Shown here: positions 17,551 to 26,651 of the stretch, piece after piece
Numbering within the stretch: position 1 is the stretch's first letter
How the letters are laid out: the number at the start of each line of letters is the position of its first letter
NCBI GenBank assembly: GCA_017645765.1
Contig: JAGCNV010000097.1
Coordinates: forward strand, 36,508-100,507
Reading direction: 5' to 3'
Origin: a bacterium
Lineage (GTDB): Bacteria; UBP6; UBA1177
DNA length: 64,000 bases
Made by a program: the position numbers and the translations under genes
Notes under the pieces: model-generated
What the model saw: the letters and a program-made list of their open reading frames with translations, nothing else
Databases searched by the model: none
What the model was told of the DNA's origin: nothing

Positions 17551-18531
17551 ATGGTTTGGGTAATCGCTGTAATCTGCGTATTTGCGGTAATCATCATTGC
17601 AAAAGGGGCAAAAATCGTTCCGCAGGCAAAAGTCATCATCGTTGAAAGACTCGGAAAGTATCACTGCACGCTTCAGAGCGGCTTTAACATCATCGTTCCT
17701 ATTATCGACAAGCCGCGCAAAATGGAAACAAGAGTCATGAAACAGCTCTACGACGGCAGAAAAATCATGGTAACAACTGAGCAGACCTTCATCGATCTGC
17801 GTGAAACCGTCCATGACTTCCCGAAGCAGAACGTTATTACGAAAGATAACGTCGTAATCGAAATCGATGCCATTCTTTACTACCAGATCACCGATCCGTT
17901 CAAGGCAATGTACGAGATTTCGAACCTTCCCGACGCGATCGAAAAACTCGCGAAAACGACGCTCAGAAACATCATCGGAAACATGGATCTTGACCACACT
18001 CTCTCAAGCAGGGACGATATAAACTCGAAAATGACCGAGATTCTTGATGAAGCGACCGACAAATGGGGCGTAAAAGTCAACCGCGTCGAAATTCAGGACA
18101 TCAACCCGCCGCAGGACATCAAAAATGCGATGGAAAAACAGATGCGTGCAGAGCGCGACAAACGTGCTGCCATCCTTACGGCTGAAGCTGACAAACAGTC
18201 AAAGATCCTTGAATCTGAAGGTGAAAAGCAGAAAAACATCAACTATGCTGCCGGCATGAAGGAATCTAATATCCTCGAAGCAGAAGGTCAGGCTCAGGCT
18301 AAAATCAAAGTTGCAACGGCCGAAGCAGAGTCGATCCGTCTTATCGCAGACGCGATCAAAGACACTAAAATGGATCCGGCACAGTACCTCATCGCACTCA
18401 AATACATTGAAACTCTGGCTTCAATCACATCCGGTAAGGACAACAAAGTCGTCTATATGCCTTACGAGGCAAGCGGAATACTCGGTTCAGTAGGCTCGAT
18501 CCAGGAAATGTTCAAAAATCTGCCGAAATAG
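17551..18531 (+). CDS. SPFH/band 7 (stomatin, QmcA-like) membrane protein
   Basis: A 326-residue protein with one N-terminal transmembrane segment (VWVIAVICVFAVIIIAKGA) and an SPFH domain (residues ~28-190, VPQAKVIIVERLGKYHCTLQSG). A coiled-coil follows, rich in Ala, Glu and Lys (~190-265), with a conserved C-terminal tail. Such proteins oligomerise into membrane scaffolds and regulate proteolysis or membrane domains. The NfeD partner lies immediately upstream. No enzyme activity is expected. Confidence 0.9.
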   Translation: MVWVIAVICVFAVIIIAKGAKIVPQAKVIIVERLGKYHCTLQSGFNIIVPIIDKPRKMETRVMKQLYDGRKIMVTTEQTFIDLRETVHDFPKQNVITKDNVVIEIDAILYYQITDPFKAMYEISNLPDAIEKLAKTTLRNIIGNMDLDHTLSSRDDINSKMTEILDEATDKWGVKVNRVEIQDINPPQDIKNAMEKQMRAERDKRAAILTAEADKQSKILESEGEKQKNINYAAGMKESNILEAEGQAQAKIKVATAEAESIRLIADAIKDTKMDPAQYLIALKYIETLASITSGKDNKVVYMPYEASGILGSVGSIQEMFKNLPK

Positions 18532-18604
18532 CGGCAAAAAACTCAAGAAATCAAGCTGTAAAATCAATTTTTCAACAAAAACTACCGGGATTTTATTTAA
18601 GAAG

Positions 18605-18691
18605 TGGTGCCGAGAACAGGACTTGAACCTGCACGGAGTTGCCCCCACTAGAACCTGAATCTAGCGTGTCTGCCAATTCCACCATCCCGGC
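18605..18691 (-). tRNA. tRNA-Leu (anticodon CAG)
   Basis: On the minus strand the acceptor stem GCCGGGA pairs with TCTCGGC, followed by A and an encoded CCA. The anticodon stem CTAGA/TCTAG encloses TTCAGGT, giving anticodon CAG (reads CUG). A long variable arm (GGGGGCAACTCC region) and GGTTCAAGTCC in the T arm confirm a class II leucine tRNA. Total 87 bases including CCA. Confidence 0.95.
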
Positions 18692-18706
18692 ACGAAAAGC
18701 GCGGTA

Positions 18707-18733
18707 ATTATACTCAAAATGTGTTATAGTCAA
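18707..18733 (-). promoter_or_regulatory. tRNA-Leu promoter
   Basis: On the minus strand TTGACT (complement 18728-18733), a 15-base spacer and TATAAT (complement 18707-18712), followed by TACCGCGC and TTTT just before the mature tRNA start. Confidence 0.7.
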
Positions 18734-18757
18734 GAATTTTCGGTATTATTGCGATTC

Positions 18758-20566
18758 TTAGTCGCCTGCAAGGTGCTTGAGCTGCTCTTTGAGAGCGTTG
18801 AATTTTTCGGCTTCTTTCTTCATTTTGTTGATCTCGGTTTCAAGCTCTGCGATTTTTGAGGAAAGTTCTGATTTTTCTTTTTCTGCAGCCTCGATTTTTC
18901 CGGCAGCTTCTTCAGCACTCTTTTTGAGAGTTTCTATTTCACTGTGAGCCGTTTCAAGAGCCTCTTTCGTCTCCATCAGTTTATCGATCTGAGCATTGAG
19001 ATCCTTGATTCTGTCGAGTTTTTCGGCATTTTTGCTTTTCAAAGACTCGTTTTCTTTGACGAGTTCGTCATTCTGGTCGGTGATTTCAGCCGCCCTTGCA
19101 ACAGCCTCTTTGAGTTCTTCGATTTCGTTCTTCTGAATCAGGAACGCTTTTTCAAGTTCTTCCTTGTCCTCGCGCGTTTTTTCAAACTCATCAGCTATTA
19201 TCGTAAGATTCGAGATCGTTTCCTTCAATTCTGCCGCTTCAGCTTCCGATTTTTTGATAAGTTCGGCAGATTCTTCCTCGGATTTTTTGAAAGCAGCCTC
19301 TTTTTCTTCAATGATTTTTGCCTTTTCAGCCGTTTCGTCAGCCGATTTTTTCAGAGAAGTTTCAAGATTTTTCTTTTCCTCCGCCGCCGCTTCGACAGCT
19401 TTTTTGAGATCCGCTATTTCGGAATCATTCTTTTTTACTCTGGCGGTTTCAGCATCGAGCGCCTTCTTCAATTCTTCAGTTTCCTTCTTGTGTGATTCAA
19501 GCAGCTTTTCTTTTTCTGCAGCCGTTGATTTCTTAAATTCTTCAAATGATTTAGAGATTTTATCTTTTTCGACCGAAGCTTCTTTCGTATCGTTTTCAGC
19601 TTTTTTAACTCTTTCTTTCATCTCTTTGTTATAAACCGAAAGAACATCGTTCTGATCTTTGACCTCGTTGAGTTTCTTCTTAAGATCATCGATATCTTTC
19701 TGAGTGAACGAATTTTTGAGTGTTGCTTCAAGCTCTTTGACCGAATTTTCAAGAGTAGCGTTTTTCTTTTCAGCTTCTTCAAGTTTTGAAGTAATTCCTG
19801 CCTTTTCTTCTTCAACTTTCTTCAGTTCGGCAGCGATTTTTTCTTTATCGGCAGAAACGGCATCAAGCTGCTTTTTGATTTCGTCACGCTCTTTTGCAGT
19901 GTTTGCTGCCGCAACGATTTTTTCTTCAAGTTCCGCTATTTTTTCTTCAAGACTTTTGATGCGGAGTCCTTTCTGCACGATAGCATCCTTAAGCTCTCCC
20001 GTTTCCTCCTCTATTTTTGATGCTTCCGACAGATTCTTCTCAAGTTCGGCGATTTTTTCAGACTGGATTCTGATTTTTTCTTCACTCTCCGAAACCTGTT
20101 TGTTCATCGAATCGAGTTTTTCGGCATCTTCTGCGAGTTTTCCCTTAAGATCAGCAAGCTCTGCCGCGTTTTCTTCAGCTGCCAAAGCGTCAAGGAACGG
20201 ATAGATCGCATTCATCGAAGCGAGGATTGTCTCATCGTCGGTCGGAATTTTGAGATAATAGTCTGCATGATAGTCAAACTCTCTGTGTCTGTCGAAAGTC
20301 GCTTCATCCGCATTACTCGAAATAAGCAGGATCGGCCTTGACGCATAAAGGCTCAGAGCTCTGATTTTTTTGCAGAGCATAAAACCTTGCATTCCCGGAT
20401 TTTCCGCACGGACTATAAATGCGTTGATTTTTGTTTTGTCGAGAATTTCCTGAACTTTTTCTTCGGAATCCGCAACAAAAACGGAAAAACCGAATTGTTC
20501 AAAAAGAGCCGAAAGATTTCCGGCATTTGCTGAATCGGATTCGTAAATAAGAAGGCTTTTGTCCAT
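18758..20566 (-). CDS. FrzS-like pseudo-receiver fused to a long coiled coil
   Basis: A 602-residue protein. Residues 1-125 form a response-regulator receiver fold (KSLLIYESDS for the acidic pocket; HADYYLKIPTDD for the conserved Lys). The phospho-acceptor Asp is missing: the expected LLxD position reads FIVRAENPGMQG. Residues ~140-600 are almost uninterrupted Lys/Glu/Ala-rich coiled coil. The layout and the HRxxxxHADxYxxxP stretch resemble Myxococcus FrzS, a gliding-motility protein whose receiver also works without phosphorylation. The downstream tRNA is on the same strand, but the convincing partner is the small gene 14 bases upstream. Function in motility or polarity is inference. Confidence 0.75.
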   Translation of the reverse strand: MDKSLLIYESDSANAGNLSALFEQFGFSVFVADSEEKVQEILDKTKINAFIVRAENPGMQGFMLCKKIRALSLYASRPILLISSNADEATFDRHREFDYHADYYLKIPTDDETILASMNAIYPFLDALAAEENAAELADLKGKLAEDAEKLDSMNKQVSESEEKIRIQSEKIAELEKNLSEASKIEEETGELKDAIVQKGLRIKSLEEKIAELEEKIVAAANTAKERDEIKKQLDAVSADKEKIAAELKKVEEEKAGITSKLEEAEKKNATLENSVKELEATLKNSFTQKDIDDLKKKLNEVKDQNDVLSVYNKEMKERVKKAENDTKEASVEKDKISKSFEEFKKSTAAEKEKLLESHKKETEELKKALDAETARVKKNDSEIADLKKAVEAAAEEKKNLETSLKKSADETAEKAKIIEEKEAAFKKSEEESAELIKKSEAEAAELKETISNLTIIADEFEKTREDKEELEKAFLIQKNEIEELKEAVARAAEITDQNDELVKENESLKSKNAEKLDRIKDLNAQIDKLMETKEALETAHSEIETLKKSAEEAAGKIEAAEKEKSELSSKIAELETEINKMKKEAEKFNALKEQLKHLAGD

Positions 20567-20580
20567 GATAAATCCCCTGA

Positions 20581-21033
20581 TTATTTGTTTCTAAAAGCTG
20601 CAAGTTTTTTTTCTATCGCAAAAATCGAACCGACACCGTTTTCTTTCAAAATTTTCAAAAAAGTTGTTCCGCCAAGAGGAAGGATCTTAAGATAACTGTG
20701 AAGAGTTAACTTCAAAAAGTTGGAGTAAATAACCAAACCTACTTTTTCCTTTTCACAAGTAAGCAGTTTTGCCGCAAAAGCCAGAAAATCCTGAACCGTT
20801 AAGGCCGAAGTCTCTTCTGAAAACAACTGAGAGAAAACTTCTTCCGGCATGGAAACGGTAAAATCGGGTTTTTCGCTGCCGGACTCACGGAACGAAATTC
20901 CGCACTTTTCACGTGAAACAATTACCTTTTCACCGCATTCCAGCGTGACTCCGAATGATGCTCCCTTTGAAAGAGAATTTAAGATTTTCATTACCGCGTC
21001 GTTCTTTCGGACTGCTTCTTCTACAGAAATCAT
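20581..21033 (-). CDS. Small hypothetical protein upstream of the FrzS-like gene
   Basis: A 150-residue protein I do not recognise with certainty. The stretch DFTVSMPEEVFSQLF followed by alternating helix and strand, ending LTLHSYLKILPLGG, is faintly like the SCP2 sterol-carrier fold, but no diagnostic residue settles it. There is no signal peptide or membrane segment. GAGG lies seven bases before the ATG. The gene ends 14 bases before the FrzS-like gene, so the two probably form an operon transcribed away from the glycosyltransferases. Confidence 0.6.
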   Translation of the reverse strand: MISVEEAVRKNDAVMKILNSLSKGASFGVTLECGEKVIVSREKCGISFRESGSEKPDFTVSMPEEVFSQLFSEETSALTVQDFLAFAAKLLTCEKEKVGLVIYSNFLKLTLHSYLKILPLGGTTFLKILKENGVGSIFAIEKKLAAFRNK

Positions 21034-21151
21034 ACACTGAACCTCTCAACAAAAGAGCTTGTTTTTGTATCATAACCCGCTTTTTTTTGCAAGAAATTAA
21101 GATTTCGCTCGTTTTTTTTCGCAATTTGAATATGATTAAGGCGCCGATTTT

Positions 21152-21179
21152 GTAGAGACGTCATATATGGCGTCTCTAC
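21152..21179. repeat. 28-bp near-perfect palindrome
   Basis: Arms GTAGAGACG (21152-21160) and CGTCTCTAC (21171-21179) flank TCATATATGG. The centre CATATATG is itself a palindrome, so the element is symmetrical except for one T/G pair. It lies in the leader of the glycosyltransferase gene. Similar GTAGAGACG...CGTCTCTAC palindromes occur as dispersed repeats in other bacteria (from memory). Confidence 0.75.
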
Positions 21180-21208
21180 GTGATTTACAGATGTTGATTG
21201 GAGATTTT

Positions 21209-22039
21209 ATGAAATTTTCAATAGTTATTCCAAGCTACAATCAGGCTGAATTTCTGGAACGGACACTTCTTTCGGTTATAAATCAGGGCGTTGACACCGA
21301 AATCATCGTTATTGACGGCGGTTCGACCGACAATTCAGTCGAAATCATCAAAAAATACGAGGACAAGATCACCTACTGGGTTTCAGAGAAAGACCGAGGG
21401 CAGAGCCACGCGCTGAACAAAGGTTTCGCTCATGCGACGGGTGACATTTTCGGCTGGCAGAACAGCGACGATGTCTACATGCCGGGAGCGTTCAAAAAAG
21501 TTCAGGAAGTTTTTGAAAAATTTCCGGACAAAAAAATCGTCTACGGCAACTGGTACGAAATCGACGAGAACGACAATGTAATCGACAAAACCTATTCTGC
21601 GCCGAAACCGAGAGTTCCCCATTTTTCTTATGAAGGATTCGACTGCTACAACCAGACTATGTTCTGGAGGAAAAGCGTCCATGAAAAATTCGGTCAGCAC
21701 GATGAAAGGCTTCACATGCTGATGGACGGTGACATGATTTTCCGATTCATTTTTCAGGAAGGAGTCGATTCCTTCTATAAAATCAATGATTTTCTTGCCG
21801 CTTTCAGGCGCACGTCGACCCAAAAAAGCCCTGATGACCACCTGAACGAAACAACGATACTGAATGAAAAAATGCTTGCCGAAAAATTCGGTTTTCCGCC
21901 TGAAAACAGCTTGGCAGGCAAGTATTACCGCGTTCGTCACAGATTTGCCAAACTCTGGTGGCATCTGACCCAGGGCGGCATCCGTTACACATGGCACAAG
22001 TTCTGGCGCGGTTACAGAAAAAGAGGAAAAATCTTCTGA
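21209..22039 (+). CDS. Family 2 glycosyltransferase
   Basis: A 276-residue GT-A enzyme using a nucleotide sugar. It begins MKFSIVIPSYNQAEFLERTL, with IVIDGGSTDNS and a DxD-like NSDDVYMPGA, all typical of GT2. The C-terminal third has the common GT2 hydrophobic and basic helices. I start at the ATG at 21209, because GGAG ends five bases before it and the family consensus starts there; an upstream ATG at 21167 lies inside the palindrome. The stop overlaps the next ATG (TGATG). Surface polysaccharide synthesis is likely; donor and acceptor are unknown. Confidence 0.9.
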   Translation: MKFSIVIPSYNQAEFLERTLLSVINQGVDTEIIVIDGGSTDNSVEIIKKYEDKITYWVSEKDRGQSHALNKGFAHATGDIFGWQNSDDVYMPGAFKKVQEVFEKFPDKKIVYGNWYEIDENDNVIDKTYSAPKPRVPHFSYEGFDCYNQTMFWRKSVHEKFGQHDERLHMLMDGDMIFRFIFQEGVDSFYKINDFLAAFRRTSTQKSPDDHLNETTILNEKMLAEKFGFPPENSLAGKYYRVRHRFAKLWWHLTQGGIRYTWHKFWRGYRKRGKIF

Positions 22040-23220
22040 TGAAAGTAGTTTCAATCACAACGGCATTTCCGAGAAGCGATTCCGACGTTCTGATTCCGTG
22101 GATAATCCGTCTTATCAATCTTTTAAAAGAGAAGGGCGTTGAAACCGGCATTTTCACTTCGTCATACTGCGGAAGAAAAAGCGAAATCAGCAACAATATC
22201 AATGTATTCCGATTCAGATACTTTTTCAGGAAGTGGGAAAAATTAAGCCACGACATGTCGGTTCCCGAAAAGCTGAAAAGCAATAAATTCTATTTTCTGG
22301 TTCTGCCGTTTTTCATGATTTTCGGAATGATTTCGGCCAGAAAATTCGCCAAAAATAACGATTTTGACCTGATTCACGTCCATTTTCCGTTTCCGCTCGC
22401 CCTTTTCGGGATTGCGATGAAACGGGTTTCAAAAAAACCGCTTGTTATGACATGCCACGGAAGTGAAGTGAATATGGCGAAAAAAAATCCGATTTTTAGA
22501 AAAATCTTTAACTTCATGCTGAAACATGCCGATTTTATTACGGTAAATTCAACTTTTATGAAAAATGAAGTCGAAAAAATAATTCAAGACAAAAATATAG
22601 AAATAATTCCGATGGGAGCCGGAATCGGCAAAATTTTCGAAAAAGTTGCTGAAAAGAAACGAGAAACAAAGATAAGCCTTCTTTTCGTAGGGCGTCTAAT
22701 TGAAGTAAAAGGCACAAAATATCTCATTGATGCCGTAAAATTGCTTGATCCGGGCAAGTTTGAGCTTCATATCGCCGGAGACGGTCCGGAAAGAGAAAAT
22801 TTAGAAAAAAACGCGCCTGAAAATGTTATTTTTCACGGTTATCAGACAGGAAAAAATCTCGAAGAGCTCTATCTTAATGCCAACATTTTCGTTCTTCCTT
22901 CGATTGTGGATGATGCAGGATATACCGAAGGTCTTGGAACGGTTCTTCTTGAAGCCGCCAACTTTTCGATTCCTTCGATCGGAACAAATGTCGGAGGGAT
23001 TCCCGATATAATAATTGACGGAAAAACAGGGCTTCTGGTTCCGCAAAAAGATTCCGCCGCTCTTGCCGACGCGATAAAAACTCTTGCCGAGGACAAAATG
23101 TTGTGCGGAAAATTGACGGAAAACGCTCAGAAACACTTGAAAGACAACTTTTCATGGGAAGTCATAACGGAAAAGTTTTTCGAAATTTACTCAAAAGCAA
23201 CGTCTCAAAATAATATTTAA
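22039..23220 (+). CDS. Family 4 glycosyltransferase
   Basis: A 393-residue GT-B enzyme, beginning MKVVSITTAFPRSDS. It has HVHFPFPLALFG in the N-terminal domain. The C-terminal donor-site pattern includes LLFVGRLIEVKG, HIAGDGPEREN and the retaining-GT E-x7-E region in TEGLGTVLLEAANF. It shares the last base of the GT2 stop (TGATG), so the two genes are translationally coupled. An upstream in-frame ATG at 21958 lies within the GT2 gene and is not used here. It probably builds a surface glycan with the GT2 enzyme. Confidence 0.92.
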   Translation: MKVVSITTAFPRSDSDVLIPWIIRLINLLKEKGVETGIFTSSYCGRKSEISNNINVFRFRYFFRKWEKLSHDMSVPEKLKSNKFYFLVLPFFMIFGMISARKFAKNNDFDLIHVHFPFPLALFGIAMKRVSKKPLVMTCHGSEVNMAKKNPIFRKIFNFMLKHADFITVNSTFMKNEVEKIIQDKNIEIIPMGAGIGKIFEKVAEKKRETKISLLFVGRLIEVKGTKYLIDAVKLLDPGKFELHIAGDGPERENLEKNAPENVIFHGYQTGKNLEELYLNANIFVLPSIVDDAGYTEGLGTVLLEAANFSIPSIGTNVGGIPDIIIDGKTGLLVPQKDSAALADAIKTLAEDKMLCGKLTENAQKHLKDNFSWEVITEKFFEIYSKATSQNNI

Positions 23221-23280
23221 TTTTATTGATGTTTTTTTGTATTGTGGTAAAAATCACCGTTTTTTGAAAAAGGAGAGCAG

Positions 23281-25023
23281 ATGAAAATAGAGCTTACCGC
23301 TTCGATTCTTCTCGATATGCTTGAAGAATACTCGGTGATAAACAAAAACCAGAAAGAGCTGATTCTTTCAAGGCGTGACTACTACGAGTCAATGTTTCAG
23401 AACAACTTCCGCAGGGAACCTTTCGTTACAGAACTTGTCGCTTTTGCGTGCGAAAGTGAAAAAATCAAGTGCGACGAAGAACAGCTTCTGAAGTTGATTG
23501 CGGCGCGCAGTGGCTGCGAATACATCGTTATCGACCCGCTTAAAATCGATTCACAGCTTGTAGTCAAGATGATAAGCGCCAAATACGGCAAACTGAACAG
23601 GCTCATTCCGCTTTACAAAGAAGGCGATGCTCTTGTCGTCGCAATGGCTGATCCTTTCAGAATGGATCTCATCGACCAGCTTTCGACAAGCTGCGCCTGC
23701 GAAATAATCCCGGTCGCCGCTTCGGCAAGGGAAATCGAAAAAACCATTGACGATCTTTTCGGTTTCAAAAAGTCGATAAAAGCGGCCGCCGAAGACAACG
23801 CAAAAGAAAACTACAACAATCTGGAAAACCTCACCGGCCTTGGTCAGGCTAAAAATATGGACGACAAGCATATAATCAATGCTGTCGACTATATGTTGAA
23901 ATACGCGATCGAGCAGGAGGCGAGCGACATCCACATCGAGCCGAAACCTGCGGAAACTTTGATCCGCTTCAGACTTGACGGCGTTCTTCACACTATTTAT
24001 TCGTTTCCTTCCGAGGCACATCTTCCGTTTATCAGCCGTCTCAAAATGCTTGCAAAAATGGATATCGCCGAAAAAAGAAGACCGCAGGACGGCAGAATCA
24101 AAGTCCTTACCGAAACTGGGCAGACAGTTGAACTCCGTGCCAGCACGATTCCCGTAGTCAGCGGCGAAAAAATGGTCCTCAGAATTTTGGAATCTGGAAA
24201 TTTTATCAAAGATATCAGTAATATAGGTTTTACAGACGAACAGAAGAAATCTTTCGAAGAGGCGATGAAAAAATCCTACGGGATGGTGCTCGTCACCGGT
24301 CCTACAGGAAGCGGAAAATCGACTACGCTTTACTCCACTTTGAAAACTATGGCTTCTCCTGAAATAAACATTATTTCCGTCGAAGACCCGATCGAAATCG
24401 TTATCAACGAAATCAACCAGATGGGTGTAAACGTCAAAGCGGGAATCACTTTTTCAAGCGCTCTGCGCCACATTTTAAGGCAGGATCCCGACATCGTTAT
24501 GATAGGCGAAATCCGTGACAAAGAGACTGCCGCAAACGCCGTTCAGGCTGCTCTTACCGGACACTTAGTGCTTTCGACTCTCCACACGAACGACACTGCG
24601 ACCGCAGTTGAAAGACTCGGGGATCTGGGAGTCGAACCTTTCCTTATCGCAAGCGTTCTCAACGCCGTCGTTGCCCAGAGGCTTGTCAGAAGAGTCTGCC
24701 CGCACTGCGCATATACCCGCGAAATGACCGAGGAAGAAAAAATAACACTTCATCTCCCGCTTGAACACACTTACAAAATCAGGGATTCCGAAGGATGCGT
24801 AAAATGCCGCTTTACCGGCTACAAAGGAAGAACTGCGATAGTTGAATACATGCCGGTAACGGCAAAAATGCGCTCACTGATTTCATCGGGCGCAACTACC
24901 GAAGAACTCAGAAACAACGCTGTTATGGACGGAATGATGACTTTGAAAGAGGCGGCGATCCGCAAACTTGCCGACGGAGTCACGACTTTCAGCGAAATCG
25001 TAAAAGCACTTTACTATGATTGA
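23281..25023 (+). CDS. Type IV pilus / type II secretion assembly ATPase (PilB/GspE family)
   Basis: A 580-residue hexameric ATPase that powers pilus or pseudopilus assembly at the inner membrane. It has an N-terminal GspE/MshE domain (~1-160), then the ASDIHIEPK motif and Walker A GPTGSGKST (~340). The Asp box and Walker B lie in RQDPDIVMIGEIRD, followed by a His box (TGHLVLSTLHTND). A zinc tetracysteine comprises CPHC and a later CVKC. AAGGAG precedes the ATG. No other pilus or secretion gene is visible here, so its partners lie elsewhere. PilB and GspE cannot be told apart from this sequence. Confidence 0.92.
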   Translation: MKIELTASILLDMLEEYSVINKNQKELILSRRDYYESMFQNNFRREPFVTELVAFACESEKIKCDEEQLLKLIAARSGCEYIVIDPLKIDSQLVVKMISAKYGKLNRLIPLYKEGDALVVAMADPFRMDLIDQLSTSCACEIIPVAASAREIEKTIDDLFGFKKSIKAAAEDNAKENYNNLENLTGLGQAKNMDDKHIINAVDYMLKYAIEQEASDIHIEPKPAETLIRFRLDGVLHTIYSFPSEAHLPFISRLKMLAKMDIAEKRRPQDGRIKVLTETGQTVELRASTIPVVSGEKMVLRILESGNFIKDISNIGFTDEQKKSFEEAMKKSYGMVLVTGPTGSGKSTTLYSTLKTMASPEINIISVEDPIEIVINEINQMGVNVKAGITFSSALRHILRQDPDIVMIGEIRDKETAANAVQAALTGHLVLSTLHTNDTATAVERLGDLGVEPFLIASVLNAVVAQRLVRRVCPHCAYTREMTEEEKITLHLPLEHTYKIRDSEGCVKCRFTGYKGRTAIVEYMPVTAKMRSLISSGATTEELRNNAVMDGMMTLKEAAIRKLADGVTTFSEIVKALYYD

Positions 25024-25037
25024 TAAACGAGGTGAAA

Positions 25038-26258
25038 ATGAAAAAAAGTCTTAAAATCTACATATTTACGGCACTGTTCACCGCATTTGCGCTTGTTTCG
25101 TGCAGCAACAATATCGAAGGTTTCGAGACTAGCGACAGAATGATCTCGCTTACGACTTTCAACGCAAAAATGACTGACGACCTTGCATTTAAAAGTAAAA
25201 GATTCAAGAAAATGAGAACTGTTCTGGCCGAAAATTCGAGCGATATTCTCTGTGTTCAGGATCTTTACAGCAACAAAGTCCTTGACGAAGTCCGTAAAAT
25301 GCTGAAAAACGATTACGGTTATGAATACGCGCTTTACGCAAAAACGAGCAACGAAGACGAAGACCTTGAATCCACCGAGGCTCAGACGATTCCCGCCTCG
25401 TGTTCGATGAATGACCTTATGCCGGTAATTTCCTGCGTTATGCAGAATTGTCCGGACTACGATGCGACATGTATTTTACAGAGCTGCTGGCAAAGTTTCC
25501 TTGAAGTTCCCGATGAGTGCAGAAACTGTCTGCTTAGCAACGGAATTGATACTATTGCAAACGGAGACTACATGGAAATTCTCGAAAAATGCCAGCAGGA
25601 CACAAAGATTCCGGCAAAAAAACTTGAATACGAATTTTCGGGAAACAGCGGGGTTCTTCTTGCGTCAAAACTTCCAATGTCGAATAAAACTCCAGTAAAA
25701 TTAAGATCTTTTGGGAGAATGAGAACCGCCGTTGCGGCGACAGTCACAAAAGACGGAATCGGCAAAATTCAGGTTATCTGCACGGGTCTTTCGCCATTGA
25801 GCGAAGTTGAATACGACGGTTTCGGAGAAAGCTGGGAAGACGAACAGCTGACACAGATCGGGCAGATCCTTGCGATCCCTGTTGCCGACGACGTTGTTCA
25901 GCGCATAATTTTAGGCGATTTTGACGGCAATCTTGCAGCAGGAAACATCCGTGAAAACAATTCTGCACCGGTCGCACTTCTCGAAGAAAACGGCTGGTAT
26001 GACCCGTATTTTGATGTCGAACCGAAAGAGGAACTCGACTGTACAGTGTGCCCAGAAAATCCTTTCGTTTCGGACGAAGCACAGGAATCTGTTCCCGACC
26101 ACATTTTCTTTTTGGAGAAAAAAGGATACAAATTTGCAACTGAAAGAATTTTTCTGAACGAATTCACCGATTTTGACAAGGAACATCAGACAAAAACAAG
26201 CTATTCCGTCTCCGACCATTACGGAATAACAACCGTCATGACCATGGAAAACAAATAA
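25038..26258 (+). CDS. Lipoprotein of the endonuclease/exonuclease/phosphatase (EEP) family
   Basis: A 406-residue protein with a lipoprotein signal (FTALFTAFALVSC, Cys20) and an EEP-fold body. Visible motifs are TFNAKM near the start, ILCVQDLYS in place of the usual E-containing strand, ILGDFDGN (usually GDFN), and the closing SDHYGITT. A Cys-rich insertion (~residues 118-165: SCVMQNC, TCILQSC, CRNC) is not typical of the fold. The catalytic Asn-to-Asp and Glu-to-Gln/Asp changes make nuclease or phosphatase activity doubtful. The start at 25038 follows GAGG. It sits 14 bases after the PilB gene. Confidence 0.72.
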   Translation: MKKSLKIYIFTALFTAFALVSCSNNIEGFETSDRMISLTTFNAKMTDDLAFKSKRFKKMRTVLAENSSDILCVQDLYSNKVLDEVRKMLKNDYGYEYALYAKTSNEDEDLESTEAQTIPASCSMNDLMPVISCVMQNCPDYDATCILQSCWQSFLEVPDECRNCLLSNGIDTIANGDYMEILEKCQQDTKIPAKKLEYEFSGNSGVLLASKLPMSNKTPVKLRSFGRMRTAVAATVTKDGIGKIQVICTGLSPLSEVEYDGFGESWEDEQLTQIGQILAIPVADDVVQRIILGDFDGNLAAGNIRENNSAPVALLEENGWYDPYFDVEPKEELDCTVCPENPFVSDEAQESVPDHIFFLEKKGYKFATERIFLNEFTDFDKEHQTKTSYSVSDHYGITTVMTMENK

Positions 26259-26260
26259 TT

Positions 26261-26287
26261 TTGACAATTTTTGTGTAAGGATTAAAA
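26261..26287 (+). promoter_or_regulatory. Candidate promoter of the acyl carrier protein operon
   Basis: TTGACA at 26261-26266, a 15-base spacer, then a weak TTAAAA, followed by GCGCGTCG and TTTT (26290-26300), the same discriminator pattern seen at other promoters here. Confidence 0.4.
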
Positions 26288-26327
26288 AAGCGCGTCGTTT
26301 TGGGTATTATGAAACTTGGAGGATAAA

Positions 26328-26576
26328 ATGGAAAGAAACGAAATTCTGGAACAAGTCATAAAACTGGCAAAAGTTAAACTGGTTCCTAAGAAAAACATCG
26401 AAGTAAAGGAGACTTCGTATTTTCAGGAAGATCTGAACGCCGATTCTATCGATATCACCGATTTTGCAATGGAACTTGAAAATGTCTTCAAAATAAAGCT
26501 GGACGACAAAGATATGGACAACATCAAAACCATCGGCGATGCGGTCGATCTTATTTACAAAAACCAGCCGAAATAG
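26328..26576 (+). CDS. Acyl carrier protein
   Basis: An 82-residue acidic, four-helix carrier protein. The phosphopantetheine attachment Ser lies in LNADSIDITDF (family consensus DSL). The tail helix reads IKTIGDAVDLI, which is standard. GGAGG at 26318-26322 is five bases before the ATG. The N-terminal extension with many Lys (IKLAKVKLVPKKNIEV) and the DSI variant differ from classical fatty-acid AcpP, so a dedicated carrier is possible. It precedes gmk by 75 bases. Confidence 0.88.
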   Translation: MERNEILEQVIKLAKVKLVPKKNIEVKETSYFQEDLNADSIDITDFAMELENVFKIKLDDKDMDNIKTIGDAVDLIYKNQPK

Positions 26577-26635
26577 AACAAAATTTTTTCCTCAGATTTT
26601 CACTGACATTTCTTTAAATTAAATAAAAAATTTAT

Positions 26636-26641
26636 ATAATG
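26636..26641 (+). promoter_or_regulatory. Candidate -10 box of gmk
   Basis: A perfect TATAAT ends only ten bases before the gmk ATG and is followed by GGCGCGGTTTT. If used, the transcript would start about four bases from the ATG, an almost leaderless mRNA. No clear -35 box. Confidence 0.4.
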
Positions 26642-26651
26642 GCGCGGTTTT

